A DNA stretch of 64,000 nucleotides. Origin: Chitinispirillaceae bacterium (GTDB lineage Bacteria > Fibrobacterota > Chitinivibrionia > Chitinivibrionales > Chitinispirillaceae). The stretch is taken from positions 1-64,000 of the forward strand of contig JAFGIN010000120.1 in assembly GCA_016929595.1 (NCBI GenBank). Reading direction: 5' to 3'. The notes under the pieces are model-generated. The model had not been told where the DNA came from, ran no database searches, and saw only the letters and a program-made list of their open reading frames with translations. The first letter of the stretch is position 1, and each line of letters begins with the position of its first letter. Made by a program: the position numbers and the translations under genes. This document shows positions 8,858-19,109 of the stretch, one piece after another.

Positions 8858-11143
8858 ATGGATGAAATAATGTACAGAAACCCTTCTGCTCCCATTGATT
8901 TACGAGCGGATGATTTATTATCAAGAATGACCATTGATGAAAAGATCGCACAGATGCAGGGGATCTGGGTCGAAAAATATGATCGTCTTTTTGACACGGA
9001 GGGTAATTTCGATTCCGGTAAAGCATTAAAAAGCTATCCATCAGGTATCGGGCATATCGCCCGACCGTCTGAGAGAGCGAAAAATAATGCGTTGCCGGGG
9101 CGTAATGCGCAGGAGTGCGTTACATTAACAAACGAAATCCAGCGTTTTTTTGTAGAGAAAACCAGGCTTGGGATACCTGTTATTTTCCATGAGGAGTGTC
9201 TTCATGGAATGATGGCCAGGGAGGCAACAAATTATCCTGTACCGATTGCTCTTGCGTCAATGTGGGATACAGAGCTGATAGAAAAAATATATTCACAAAT
9301 AGCTATAGAAACACGTTCCCGCGGGGGACATCAGGTATTTGCTCCGGTGCTGGATATTGCCAGAGATCCGCGATGGGGGCGTTTCGAAGAGACTTTCGGT
9401 GAAGATCCATATCTTACCGGACAGATGGGGATCGCCGTTGTAAATGGTCTTCAGGGCAGGAGTGGCAATGGAAAAATCAGTGAGGGGCATGTTGGTGCGA
9501 CCTTGAAACACTTTGCCGGTCACGGTCATCCGGAATCAGGGACTAATACAGCGCCAGCTCACTATGGGGAGAGAGAACTGCGTGAAATCGTTTTATCACC
9601 CTTCAGGGCGTGTATCGGGAAGGCATTTCCTGTGGGGATCATGCCTTCCTACAATGAAATTGACGGGATACCATCACATGCGAATCGATGGCTTCTCAAG
9701 ACAATGCTCAGAGAAGAGTGGGGATTTGACGGTGTAGTTACTGCGGATTACTATGCGATACAACAACTTTACGAGCAGCATAAAATCACTCCTGATAATT
9801 TTGGTGCTGCGGCAGCAGCTTTATATGCGGGTGTTGATATTGAACTGCCGGATCCACTATGTTATTGCTGCATAAAAGATTTGATTGATAAAAGTAAAAT
9901 TGATAGTGAGATGATTGATCAGGCTGTAAAACGTCTGCTGTATTGCAAGTTGCGAATTGGCCTGTTTGAGAACCCCTATTCAGATGAGAAACTTGTGGTG
10001 GATACTGAAAGAGAAGAAAAAAACGCACAGACTGCGCTTCTGGCTGCTCAAAAATCGCTGATCCTGCTGAAAAATGAAAATAACATACTTCCGCTTGATT
10101 GTAACAGAATAAAAACACTTGGGGTTATCGGGCCAAATGCGGATGCGGTGCTTACCGGAGGATATAGTGATTCCCCACGTCATGTGGTAACATTACTGGA
10201 GGGATTGAGAGAACGCCTTGGAGACTGTGTCAAGGTTGTTTACAGTGAAGGGTGCCGGATAACAGAACCGGGAAGCTGGTTCAGGGATGAAGTACGAATA
10301 CCCGATCCGCAAGAAGAACGTGTGCGAATCGATGAAGCTCTTTCTGTTGCCCGCGAATGTGACATCATAATACTTGCGGTGGGAGAAAATGAGCTGGTTT
10401 GCAGAGAAGCATGGGCTGAGAGTCATCCGGGAGACAGTGCATCACTGGATCTTCCGGGCAATCAGAACGAACTGATTACGCGTTTGTCAAAACTAGGAAA
10501 GCCGCTGATAGCGGTGTTGTTTCATGGAAGAGCACTATCAATGAATTTGCTCAATAAGTGCGCTGATGCAATTGTTGACTGCTGGTATTCTGGGCAGGAG
10601 GGTGGGAGAGCAATAGCCGGTGCTCTTTTTGGTGATTTTTCTCCTGGAGGCAAACTGACTGTATCTATACCAAGGTCAGCTGGACATCTGCCGGTTTTTT
10701 ATAATTATAAACCAACAGCAAGAAGAGGGTACATATTTAACGATGTATCTCCTTTGTATCATTTCGGGTATGGACTAAGTTACACAACGTTTGAATTTGG
10801 ACAACCGGTTTTATCAAAAAACTCTATACGAAGAGGTGAAAACACTGTACTTGAAATAAAGATCAAAAACACAGGTACAATGGCAGGTGATGAGGTAGTT
10901 CAACTCTATATCCGTGACTGTATCAGCTCTGTTACCCGGGCGGTAAAAGAGCTGAAAGGATTTCAAAAGATCACACTTCAGCCCGGTGAGGCATCAGTGC
11001 TCAGTTTTAGAATAACTTCCGATATGCTTGCGTTTTATGATATGGAGATGAATTACACAGTCGAACCCGGTGAATTTGAGATCATGGTTGGAAAATCTTC
11101 AAGAGATGAGGATCTGCAAAAGGTGATGCTCTCTGTAGAATAG
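8858..11143 (+). CDS. glycoside hydrolase family 3 beta-glucosidase/beta-xylosidase-like
   Basis: A 761-residue GH3 enzyme that hydrolyses beta-linked glycosides. The N-terminal (alpha/beta)8 domain (about 15-335) contains ATLKHFAGHGHPESG and the predicted nucleophile Asp297 in GVVTADYYAI. The GH3 C-domain (about 395-620) and a fibronectin-III-like domain (about 660-750, ENTVLEIKIKNTGTMAGDEVVQLY) follow. No signal peptide is visible, so it probably acts in the cytoplasm on imported oligosaccharides, perhaps cellodextrins from the GH8 enzyme in this window. Exact substrate is undecided. The upstream ribosome binding site is weak; ATG at 8870 is an alternative. Confidence 0.92.
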   Translation: MDEIMYRNPSAPIDLRADDLLSRMTIDEKIAQMQGIWVEKYDRLFDTEGNFDSGKALKSYPSGIGHIARPSERAKNNALPGRNAQECVTLTNEIQRFFVEKTRLGIPVIFHEECLHGMMAREATNYPVPIALASMWDTELIEKIYSQIAIETRSRGGHQVFAPVLDIARDPRWGRFEETFGEDPYLTGQMGIAVVNGLQGRSGNGKISEGHVGATLKHFAGHGHPESGTNTAPAHYGERELREIVLSPFRACIGKAFPVGIMPSYNEIDGIPSHANRWLLKTMLREEWGFDGVVTADYYAIQQLYEQHKITPDNFGAAAAALYAGVDIELPDPLCYCCIKDLIDKSKIDSEMIDQAVKRLLYCKLRIGLFENPYSDEKLVVDTEREEKNAQTALLAAQKSLILLKNENNILPLDCNRIKTLGVIGPNADAVLTGGYSDSPRHVVTLLEGLRERLGDCVKVVYSEGCRITEPGSWFRDEVRIPDPQEERVRIDEALSVARECDIIILAVGENELVCREAWAESHPGDSASLDLPGNQNELITRLSKLGKPLIAVLFHGRALSMNLLNKCADAIVDCWYSGQEGGRAIAGALFGDFSPGGKLTVSIPRSAGHLPVFYNYKPTARRGYIFNDVSPLYHFGYGLSYTTFEFGQPVLSKNSIRRGENTVLEIKIKNTGTMAGDEVVQLYIRDCISSVTRAVKELKGFQKITLQPGEASVLSFRITSDMLAFYDMEMNYTVEPGEFEIMVGKSSRDEDLQKVMLSVE

Positions 11144-11270
11144 GGGTTTTCCGGGTAATATCTGTATTCATACCCTATAATTTTCAATTTTTCCGGTCAT
11201 TCAGTTCTGTTATATCGTATTTTATACATTATGGACTCATCTGATCACAAAACAGCAAAGGAGTGTGTTT

Positions 11271-12002
11271 ATGCTCAATAGATTCCTGATTGTCGTATGT
11301 TTCTGTTTGTCGCTTGCATATTCTCAGGATAGCAGCACTACCAGTGTTCCACCCCCTCCTTCGGCTTCTTATGGAGATGATATAGCCGTTGTCACAGCCA
11401 TATTGAGCAAAAGTGGGATGACCGAAGTCAGTGCGCAGCAGGTTGCTGTCGTGGAGGGAGGAAGAGTTGTTTCTCTGGACCTCACAAATACAGATATTGC
11501 CAAAGATGGTATCAGCGCGATTCCATCAGAGATCGGGCAACTTTCAGAACTTAAAAAATTCGTGTGTAATAATAACAGTGTTACAGAAATTCCGGATGAA
11601 ATAGGAAATCTCTCAAAACTCGAAATACTGATTTTTCAGAGTAACAGGATAGAAAAGGTCACAGCTGCCATTGGAAAATGCACCTCGCTTGTGGATCTTG
11701 ATCTCCGTCATAATCAGCTTGGTGAGATACCTGCTGAAATTGGCAATCTTAAAAAATTAGCACGACTCTGGCTCTGGGGAAATAAGTTGACATCGCTTAA
11801 CGATGCTGTTACCCGGATTACATCATTAAGAGAAATTTATTTGAAGGATAATCGTTTAACAACTTTGCCGGCAGGGATCATGAAGATGAATCTTACTTAT
11901 TTTGACGTGATCGGGAACAAAATCTGTAAGCCCGATCCAAAATTAAAGGCATGGTTGGTAAAGAGTGACAAGCGATTTAAAGAAACGCAGAAATGCTGGT
12001 GA
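11271..12002 (+). CDS. secreted leucine-rich repeat protein
   Basis: About 243 residues. A signal peptide (MLNRFLIVVCFCLSLAYSQ) is followed by a short Ser/Pro linker and about five leucine-rich repeats of the bacterial type, such as LSKLEILIFQSNRIEKV, LVDLDLRHNQLGEIPAEIGNL, LARLWLWGNKLTSL and LREIYLKDNRLTTLP. It is probably an exported binding protein with unknown ligand. The ATG at 11271 is preferred over the GTG two codons earlier because it follows AAAGGAG by about 8 bases. The convergent TPR gene begins on the far side of a strong palindrome. Confidence 0.85.
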   Translation: MLNRFLIVVCFCLSLAYSQDSSTTSVPPPPSASYGDDIAVVTAILSKSGMTEVSAQQVAVVEGGRVVSLDLTNTDIAKDGISAIPSEIGQLSELKKFVCNNNSVTEIPDEIGNLSKLEILIFQSNRIEKVTAAIGKCTSLVDLDLRHNQLGEIPAEIGNLKKLARLWLWGNKLTSLNDAVTRITSLREIYLKDNRLTTLPAGIMKMNLTYFDVIGNKICKPDPKLKAWLVKSDKRFKETQKCW

Positions 12003-12011
12003 TATTTTTTT

Positions 12012-12063
12012 TCGATGGCATCGTAGGGACGCAATGTTATTGCGTCTCCTACGATGCCATCGA
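12012..12063. repeat. long intergenic palindrome (GTAGGGACGC type)
   Basis: A 52-bp near-perfect inverted repeat: the arm TCGATGGCATCGTAGG/GACGCAAT pairs with its downstream complement across a GTT centre with one bulged base. It lies between two convergent genes. No T-run follows it on either strand, so it looks more like a dispersed palindromic (REP/MITE-like) element than a normal intrinsic terminator. The core GTAGRGACG is shared with the palindrome at 30112-30145. Confidence 0.9.
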
Positions 12064-12082
12064 ATGCATTAATTAATAATTC

Positions 12083-15000
12083 CTATTCCCCATCAATTTT
12101 TTTCATAGCAAGTTCGACATCATGGTTTATTCCTCCGGCTTTTACATATTTTCTGTAATATTCTTTGGCTTTTTTACTATTAATTAATTTGTCATAGTAT
12201 ATATTACCGATATAACGAAGTGCTTCAACCGGTTGACCTTTTCCAAGCTTAAGAGCGATCTGATACTGTTCGATAGCGCGTTCGTAAAGATCATCACCTT
12301 CAAATGCTTTACCCAGCATGAATCGAAGATTAGAGTCATCGGGATGATGTTCAATGCCGCGTTCAAGGATTCTGGCTGCGCTGGCGTATTCATTCTTCGC
12401 GAATTTGAGGTTTGCCATAAGAGAATGAACTTCAGGATAGAGTGGATATCGCTTGTCGACCTCAGTATAATAGAGGAAAGCGGAGTTTGTATCCCCACTT
12501 CTTTCAAATGCCAGACCCAGATAAATCAGGTATTGCATATTAAGAGTATCATAGGTGGTAGCGGTTGAGAGATTATTGATTGCTGAGTCATACATTGCTT
12601 TACTGAGATATGCTCTTCCCAGGCCGGCGTATACATACGGATGCTCCGGAGCGATGCGTTTTGCGATAGAATACGCCGTAATTGCGGCCTCGCTGTTTTT
12701 TTCTTCTTCATAAATTTTTCCCTGAGCAAGCTGCATCCATGGTGTTGTATTGGATCTGAATTGTGTAAGCAGCCTGCGCGCTTTTTTGAGATCGCCGATT
12801 TCACAACTACTTTCAATTACTTTGTACAGTGCGACTTCATGATTTGGATTGTTAGTCAAGATGGTCTCGAAAAAGTCGCGTGATTCAACGTATTTACGGT
12901 TATACGAAAGTGCTGTACCCAGTTTAAATGCGCGGGTTTCGTTAAAGCCACCTTTTTCCCAGGATTTGAAATAGTATTCAGTTGCCTGTGTAAATTTGAA
13001 GCTTTCAAGATAATTGTCACCTAGTACCTCATAGGCTGGAGCGTATGATGGATCCATTTTGATGACTTCGTTGAGAATCTGAGTTGCGGATTCCATACGG
13101 TTACATTCGCGATATGTAAGGCCGGCAAGATACATGGTACGAATTTCAGGGGGCTTTTTTCCCAATGCGACGGTCAGGTATTCAAGTCCACCTTTACTAT
13201 CCCCCGATTTTGCGAGGGTATATGCAACACTGATAAGATAGAGGGGGTTGTTTGAATTGACTGATAGTGCTGCCCGGTATTCATTGAGTGCAAGGGAATA
13301 ATTTCCCTGTGTACAAAGGAGGTTACCAAATTCAAAATGGAGTTCGGGATTGGAAGGGTTAAGGTCTATACTTTTCTGCAATTGAATTTCCGCATCCATC
13401 TGAATGTTTTTAGCAACGTAATAACGGGCAAGCTGATAATGAATTTCCCAGTTCGGCTGGGAATATTTCAATGCTGATTTCAAGTAAGAAAGCCTGATGC
13501 TGTCATTACCTTGAAGCTCATACGCTTTTGAAAGATAGAGATAGGGTGCGGCGTCTGTCGGAATAAACCGGATTGCATCTTCAAACATGGCAATTGCTTC
13601 AGAGATTTTTTTCTCTTCGAGCAATATCTTTCCAAGTTCCATTTTAGTATCAAAACGTTTCGGATCTAAAATGAGCCATTCCCGGAGCAATGATACGAGA
13701 GTGGTTGTTTCATTAAGTTTTCGGTAACACTGGACAGTGAGATCGATGATCTCGGTATTATTTTTCTGAAGTGTACGGGCTCTTCCCAGAGGAGAAATTG
13801 CAGATGTGTAGTTTTTGAGGCTCACATAAGATATACCCAGTGCTCTAAGGGCTTCAAAATCTTCAGATTTAAGTGCAATCGTTTTATTAAGTGGTTGCAA
13901 AGCTGCTTCAAACTGATTCCGGTTAAAATAGATAAATGCGAGTTCTTTCCATGCATCAGCATCTGAAGAGACCTGCGCAAGATACTTTTTGTATAGTACT
14001 TCTGCTTCATCCGGTTTATTGAGAGCGACATTTGTTCTGGCAAGCAGTTTTACCAGACCTACAGGTACTTTTGGATATTTAAGAGCCTGGTTCAGGATTC
14101 TTTGTGCATCAGTATAACTTTTGTTTTGGTAATATAACGCGCCTGCATGCTCATAGCTTCGCATATCTTCAGGAAATTCTTTGATTGCGCTTTCATAACG
14201 GGCAATAGCATTTGCTGTCAAATTTTTATATTCATAGAGTTCTCCGCTATGGAAAAGGAAATCACTACGCATCTCATCGGGTGGTAGTTTAAGATAACGA
14301 TCATACATTGATAATGCAGATATGGTATCACCTGTTTTTTCATATGCATGTGCACTGATACGAAGTCCGGGACGGCTATTCTGATCTTTTGATAACAGAA
14401 TAGAACACCAGGGCAAAGCAGTAGAATGTTTGCCTGTAGCATTATATGATTCAGCCAGCATCAGGGCAACTTTCTGATCATGTTTCCACTTGTCTGAAAC
14501 ACCTTCTAAAAGAGAGATTACCCGTGTGTAATCTTTACGCACAAAGAGAATTGATGCGAATGATGCATTTACACTGAAATCCTTGTACCCATTTTGAAGG
14601 AATTCCGAATAGATTGCTTCTGCCTTTGGGAAGTTCTTTGTTCTTAAAAACAGGTGGCCGGCTTCAGCAAGTTTTGACCAGTACCGTTTATTGTTAATTT
14701 TAAAAAGCTTGACATAAATTTCTGCTACGGAACTGTCTTTTCCCATATTCTGGTATGCCAGTGCACAACCGATAAGTGAACGTTCACTGGTTGCATTGAA
14801 TGTTATGCTTTTAAGGAATGATTTTACGGCTTTATCAAAAAGAGAATTGGATGTATAGAAGGTGCCAAGATGGAAGTATACCTCTTCATCACCAGATCCG
14901 AAAGTTTGTGCATCAGTAAGAAAATATTCAGCAGACTTTACATCACCTTCTCGTAAGTGAAGAATTGCCAGGTAATATCGTGCCAGGGGATGTTTTGGGT

Positions 15001-16867
15001 CAAGCTCTATAATCCGGGTATACTCTGTTTTTGCCGGGACATAAAAATTGAGTTCGAAATGGAGTCGTGCGATCTGTTCCTGAAGGTCAAGAATATCTCC
15101 ATGAAGTTCGCGCTCTTTCATATAATGTGTCAGAGCCAACCGTTTATCGCCTTTGGCGAGATAGAGGTCACCAGCTGTCCGATGCGCATTTTTCAAAGGT
15201 TTTTCTGCAATAACCTGATTAATAAGCTTTTCCGCAGTAGTATAATCCTTTTTATGAAAGTAGGCGATTCCAAGAAATAAACGGCAGACTATCTTGTCAG
15301 CTGATAGTTGGAGAGCGGTATTGAGAATCGAGACAGCCTTCTCGTAGTCCGCCGTTTTTATGTAAATTTTTCCAAGTGTCAGATAAGCCTCAGCGTCATT
15401 TTTGACATTTAAACAATATGACTCCAGCGCAGGACGTGCCTTTTCTGTATTTCCTTCAGAGAATTCCAGAAGAGCTATTTCCTTTTTTAACACGATATTG
15501 GCTGCGAATTTCTGTTCAATACTCCGCAGCAGGTTCAATGCGTCAAGAACATGATTATCCTGTGCCATTGCACGTGCAGCCTTGAGGTAGAGATCAAAAT
15601 TTTCCGGATCTGATTGAAGCGCTTTGTAATAATTTTTCGAAGCATCACTGTATTTCTGCTTCTTTACATTGCAATCGCCCATCCACTGCATAATCGTCGG
15701 GTTTTCCGGAAGAAGCGACGCTGCTTTTTTTATTGCTTCATAAGATTTATCATATTCTTTAAGCGCGCTGAGACTTTTACTCAGTTCCAGGTATGCCAGC
15801 CCATTTCCCGGAGTTACTTTGATAAGTTTCCGGATCAATTTAAGTGCATCCTGATGCTGGGCGGCATTATTTTTCTCGCGGGCTAAAAACAGCAGTGAGC
15901 CGCCCTGGAGTGAATCAAGACTGAGGATCTGCTGATGTATTGACATCGCGTATCCTCTTTGGTCCAGACCTTCAAAATTCAGAGCTTTTTCAACCAGCAG
16001 GTCAACAGATTTAACCTGACGTTGTTCACTGAGCGCAATGGTATTCAATGCTTCATTGAATCTCCCGGCAAGCCGGTAGCTTTGTGCAAGAGGATAAAAG
16101 ATCTCAGTATGCAATGGTGCAAGATCAAGAAGCTCCTTGTAGTATTTGGATGCTTTATCATAGCTCTCCGAACGTAATGCATTTTGTGCACAGTAGTAAT
16201 ATGCTAAAAGCATATGGGGGTCTTTTTCAATGATTTTCTCATATTCTTTGAAATTCTTTTCTGATGGTGACGAGTGCTCTTCAATGAACACTTCTCCGAG
16301 TTTTCGCAATGACCTGTAATTGTTCGAGAGAAGCGGGATTTCAAGTGATCTCAGGGTAGAAGCGGAAGCGCCTGCGATGAGACGCTTAACCATCAGTGAA
16401 ATACATGTGTCAATGCCACTGGCTATGCTGTCAAATGAGATGTCTTTTTCTTCCTGTGCAAGTATTTTGTGATCACTTATTGACTGAATCTCGCTATAGA
16501 GTCTGATAGACTTAATTTTTGCCAGAACCTCAAACCGTGTGGTCATAATGTTTTTACATTTCAGTTCTTGTGCGGCCTTAAGAAAATCTTTTCCGGAGAT
16601 CTCTTTGGAAAAATTATTGAGATCTGGAATGACCTTGATAATCTCATCGGCTTTTGCGATCCGGATCTCTGGAAGTGGTTCCAGTTTGAATCTCAGAAGA
16701 CGATCGAAGAGGGCGACAGCCCAGAGATCCTGGTTTTTAGTTTCAGTTCCCACATCAACAGGGCGGGATATAATGATAGATTCCACAGCGCGGTTCTGAA
16801 ACACCGTTTCAGAATTCAGCCCGGCCGATAACGATAACAACATTACAACAAAGAATGTTTTTTTCAT
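12083..16867 (-). CDS. giant exported tetratricopeptide-repeat protein
   Basis: About 1594 residues. After a signal peptide (MKKTFFVVMLLSLSAGLNS) comes a non-TPR N-terminal domain (about 20-190) of unknown type, with alternating strands and helices somewhat like small periplasmic LpoB/TolB-N-like folds. The remainder (about 195-1590) is an almost continuous run of 34-residue TPR units, e.g. DPHMLLAYYYCAQNALRSES. It is probably a periplasmic or surface scaffold; the partner is unknown. ATG at 16867 is chosen because it directly follows GGAGAGC. An upstream in-frame TTG (16879) overlaps that ribosome binding site and is unlikely. A secreted NHL protein is divergent from it. Confidence 0.88.
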   Translation of the reverse strand: MKKTFFVVMLLSLSAGLNSETVFQNRAVESIIISRPVDVGTETKNQDLWAVALFDRLLRFKLEPLPEIRIAKADEIIKVIPDLNNFSKEISGKDFLKAAQELKCKNIMTTRFEVLAKIKSIRLYSEIQSISDHKILAQEEKDISFDSIASGIDTCISLMVKRLIAGASASTLRSLEIPLLSNNYRSLRKLGEVFIEEHSSPSEKNFKEYEKIIEKDPHMLLAYYYCAQNALRSESYDKASKYYKELLDLAPLHTEIFYPLAQSYRLAGRFNEALNTIALSEQRQVKSVDLLVEKALNFEGLDQRGYAMSIHQQILSLDSLQGGSLLFLAREKNNAAQHQDALKLIRKLIKVTPGNGLAYLELSKSLSALKEYDKSYEAIKKAASLLPENPTIMQWMGDCNVKKQKYSDASKNYYKALQSDPENFDLYLKAARAMAQDNHVLDALNLLRSIEQKFAANIVLKKEIALLEFSEGNTEKARPALESYCLNVKNDAEAYLTLGKIYIKTADYEKAVSILNTALQLSADKIVCRLFLGIAYFHKKDYTTAEKLINQVIAEKPLKNAHRTAGDLYLAKGDKRLALTHYMKERELHGDILDLQEQIARLHFELNFYVPAKTEYTRIIELDPKHPLARYYLAILHLREGDVKSAEYFLTDAQTFGSGDEEVYFHLGTFYTSNSLFDKAVKSFLKSITFNATSERSLIGCALAYQNMGKDSSVAEIYVKLFKINNKRYWSKLAEAGHLFLRTKNFPKAEAIYSEFLQNGYKDFSVNASFASILFVRKDYTRVISLLEGVSDKWKHDQKVALMLAESYNATGKHSTALPWCSILLSKDQNSRPGLRISAHAYEKTGDTISALSMYDRYLKLPPDEMRSDFLFHSGELYEYKNLTANAIARYESAIKEFPEDMRSYEHAGALYYQNKSYTDAQRILNQALKYPKVPVGLVKLLARTNVALNKPDEAEVLYKKYLAQVSSDADAWKELAFIYFNRNQFEAALQPLNKTIALKSEDFEALRALGISYVSLKNYTSAISPLGRARTLQKNNTEIIDLTVQCYRKLNETTTLVSLLREWLILDPKRFDTKMELGKILLEEKKISEAIAMFEDAIRFIPTDAAPYLYLSKAYELQGNDSIRLSYLKSALKYSQPNWEIHYQLARYYVAKNIQMDAEIQLQKSIDLNPSNPELHFEFGNLLCTQGNYSLALNEYRAALSVNSNNPLYLISVAYTLAKSGDSKGGLEYLTVALGKKPPEIRTMYLAGLTYRECNRMESATQILNEVIKMDPSYAPAYEVLGDNYLESFKFTQATEYYFKSWEKGGFNETRAFKLGTALSYNRKYVESRDFFETILTNNPNHEVALYKVIESSCEIGDLKKARRLLTQFRSNTTPWMQLAQGKIYEEEKNSEAAITAYSIAKRIAPEHPYVYAGLGRAYLSKAMYDSAINNLSTATTYDTLNMQYLIYLGLAFERSGDTNSAFLYYTEVDKRYPLYPEVHSLMANLKFAKNEYASAARILERGIEHHPDDSNLRFMLGKAFEGDDLYERAIEQYQIALKLGKGQPVEALRYIGNIYYDKLINSKKAKEYYRKYVKAGGINHDVELAMKKIDGE

Positions 16868-17019
16868 TTTGCTCTCCAATTTTACCGCTTAAATAACATT
16901 CTGAATAAATGGTAACCCTCAATGAAACTTAAAATCAACACTAAATTATATTTACTGTAACTTATTTTTTTGAAAGTGCTGAAAAATGGGTTCAGGAGAG
17001 AGATGTTTTTGAAAATAGT

Positions 17020-18336
17020 ATGGACCGCAATATGATAAACAGATCCATCAAAATCGTCTTTACGATAGAGCTTCTTATTTTCTGGTCAGTGTGCAGTTTT
17101 GCCCAATCCCTCGTATTTCCTCCATACCTGCATTCATATGGTATTCGCAAAGCCGCTCCGCGTCATCTGTTCATGTTGATGGGAGCAAGGACTTTTTTTG
17201 ATGATCCGCAGGGGCTCGCTACGACACGTTTGAAATCGTGGGATAAACCTGAAACAGAAAAAGATGATGACGAGGTAATCGTATATGGTGTGAATTCGGG
17301 GCGTCATGAGATTCTGTTCAATATCTCAATGTATACACTCGATATTTATGGGAAAAAAGGGAGTGATACCGGCTGTTTTCTGTACCCTAAGGGGGTTGCC
17401 GCTAATGAGGACGGTGATGTTTACGTTGCTGATTCCGGGAATAATCGGGTAGTACGATTGTATAACCCTGAGAAGACGCTTATCTGGAAGGGTGCTTTAA
17501 CCGGTGACAAAGAGCAGGGGATTACACTGAGCGGTCCATCGAGGGTTGCGCTGGACGAGGAAAAAAATCTTTACGTTACCGATCCGGGTAATAAGAGAAT
17601 CGTTGTGTTTAATGATCTTGGGAAAATCAAAACCGTTATTGGTGGCAATCGTGGTTATAATTTTGAAACCTCTCCGACAGCACTTGCCGTTGCTGATGGG
17701 TCGGCCAGATGGAGCTATTTCAAAAAGGAAAAAGCAATTTTCTGTGCGGATCGAAATGGAACCCGGATATTGAAATTTAATAGTAACGGGCAACTGGAAA
17801 AGCAGTTCAACCTCCCTGAGGGGTATGCGGCCGGATATGGGGCTATAGATTACTATCATAATTACTGGATAACCGATATAAGCAAGCATTGCATAATCAA
17901 ATTCAGCCATACTCTTGAACTACTTGACATCTTTGGCTCATTTGGAAAAGGGGACAACCAGTTTGATCAGCCCCGTGGTATTACAATCTATAAAAGATAC
18001 GGGCAAACATTTGTAGCTGAACGGAAAGGCGCACAGTATTTTTGGGTAGGTACAAACCTTAAAAGTGTATCCTGTACTTCCTCTGAAGACGGGATGTATA
18101 CAATAGAAGTAGATGCAACAGAGTATAGCTTTTTATCCTGTTTTTTCGTGAATAAAAAAGATACTTCTTTTCTCACGAAGCGGCTTATGGTGCATCCGGG
18201 TAAACAGTCATTTACACTGCAATCTGCTTTGAAAGATTTGACAGGGAAAACAGGTGTACTGAAGATTGAATCTACGTATTCTTCGTATACCTATAATTCC
18301 TGGACGTATCCTTTTACTGTTACTTTGAAAAAATGA
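17020..18336 (+). CDS. secreted NHL-repeat (beta-propeller) protein
   Basis: A 438-residue exported protein: signal-like segment about residues 10-29 (FTIELLIFWSVCSFAQ), then NHL-type repeats between about 120 and 350 (GVAANEDGDVYVADSGNNRVVRLY; VALDEEKNLYVTDPGNKRIVVF; QPRGITIYKRYGQTFVAERKGAQYF). A C-terminal Ig-like segment follows. It is likely a binding propeller, not an enzyme. The start is uncertain: ATG at 17032 would give a cleaner signal peptide, and neither has a clear ribosome binding site. The AGGAGAG at 16994-17000 belongs better to a 10-codon ORF starting at 17003. Confidence 0.83.
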   Translation: MDRNMINRSIKIVFTIELLIFWSVCSFAQSLVFPPYLHSYGIRKAAPRHLFMLMGARTFFDDPQGLATTRLKSWDKPETEKDDDEVIVYGVNSGRHEILFNISMYTLDIYGKKGSDTGCFLYPKGVAANEDGDVYVADSGNNRVVRLYNPEKTLIWKGALTGDKEQGITLSGPSRVALDEEKNLYVTDPGNKRIVVFNDLGKIKTVIGGNRGYNFETSPTALAVADGSARWSYFKKEKAIFCADRNGTRILKFNSNGQLEKQFNLPEGYAAGYGAIDYYHNYWITDISKHCIIKFSHTLELLDIFGSFGKGDNQFDQPRGITIYKRYGQTFVAERKGAQYFWVGTNLKSVSCTSSEDGMYTIEVDATEYSFLSCFFVNKKDTSFLTKRLMVHPGKQSFTLQSALKDLTGKTGVLKIESTYSSYTYNSWTYPFTVTLKK

Positions 18337-18366
18337 AGAACTAACAATAAACTGAAAGGCAATAAC

Positions 18367-19023
18367 GTGGCTTTACGTAAGGAAGAAATCAATCGAAAAC
18401 TGCTTCATTTAATGGCACTGCTTATGCCGGCAGGTATTTTTTATCTCCCGTATCTGTTTTCCATAAATTATTATGTTTCGGTAATCATACTGGCTGTATT
18501 ACTTGTCGGATCTGTAATCATAGAGCATCTCAGATTTAGAAATCCCGCGGTTCAAAAGCTTTTTTATTCAGTTGCAGGATCGATGCTGCGGGAGGAGGAG
18601 TCGAAAAGCACGACCGGATCCACCTATGTGATTGGTGCGGCGCTGCTATGCGCACTTCTGTTTAAAGAAAATCCTCACGTTGCGTTTATGGTGCTTTTCA
18701 TGTTTATTCTCGGTGATGCCATTGCTGCAATCGTCGGTATAAGTATCGGACGTATAAAAATCGGCAAAAAGAGTCTGGAAGGTTCTCTTGCATGTTTTAC
18801 TTTATGCATGATATTATTGTATGCCCTTTTCCCGCTTTTTCCTGGAATCCTCGATCAATGGGGAGGAAAGATGCCGCTGCTGGTGGCTGTTGGGACATCA
18901 TTGGCGATCACATTGTTTGAATTGATACCACTGAAGTTATCAAAAAACATTGTCATAAACGATAATCTTGCTGTTCCGGTGATTGCTGGTTTTACCATGC
19001 TTGGTCTTATGAAATTGCTGTAA
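18367..19023 (+). CDS. integral membrane cytidylyltransferase / dolichol-kinase-like protein
   Basis: A 218-residue, highly hydrophobic protein with about six or seven membrane segments. The stretch STTGSTYVIGAALLCALLF and the later FMFILGDAIAAIVGISIGRIKIGKKSLEGSLA resemble the CdsA/dolichol kinase (SEC59/phytol kinase) superfamily, with the conserved G-D-A-x-A-x-x-G signature. It probably handles a polyprenol or phospholipid precursor. The exact substrate cannot be told. GTG start after AAAGGCAATAAC. It is probably cotranscribed with the NHL gene 30 bases upstream. Confidence 0.75.
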   Translation: MALRKEEINRKLLHLMALLMPAGIFYLPYLFSINYYVSVIILAVLLVGSVIIEHLRFRNPAVQKLFYSVAGSMLREEESKSTTGSTYVIGAALLCALLFKENPHVAFMVLFMFILGDAIAAIVGISIGRIKIGKKSLEGSLACFTLCMILLYALFPLFPGILDQWGGKMPLLVAVGTSLAITLFELIPLKLSKNIVINDNLAVPVIAGFTMLGLMKLL

Positions 19024-19109
19024 GCTGAATCGAACGATCACTTTACGCGATCTGCTCAAAGCAGCTATGCAATTTGTCGTCAAGGAATCATCCGAATCAG
19101 GTTCAGGTA

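Noticed and set aside
12012-12063. Palindrome as an ordinary intrinsic terminator
   Set aside because: The T-run precedes the stem on the plus strand, and no T-run follows on either strand. Kept as a repeat element instead.
17003-17035. Ten-codon ORF starting at the ATG after AGGAGAG upstream of the NHL gene
   Set aside because: It could be a leader peptide, but nothing in its residues or following sequence indicates attenuation.
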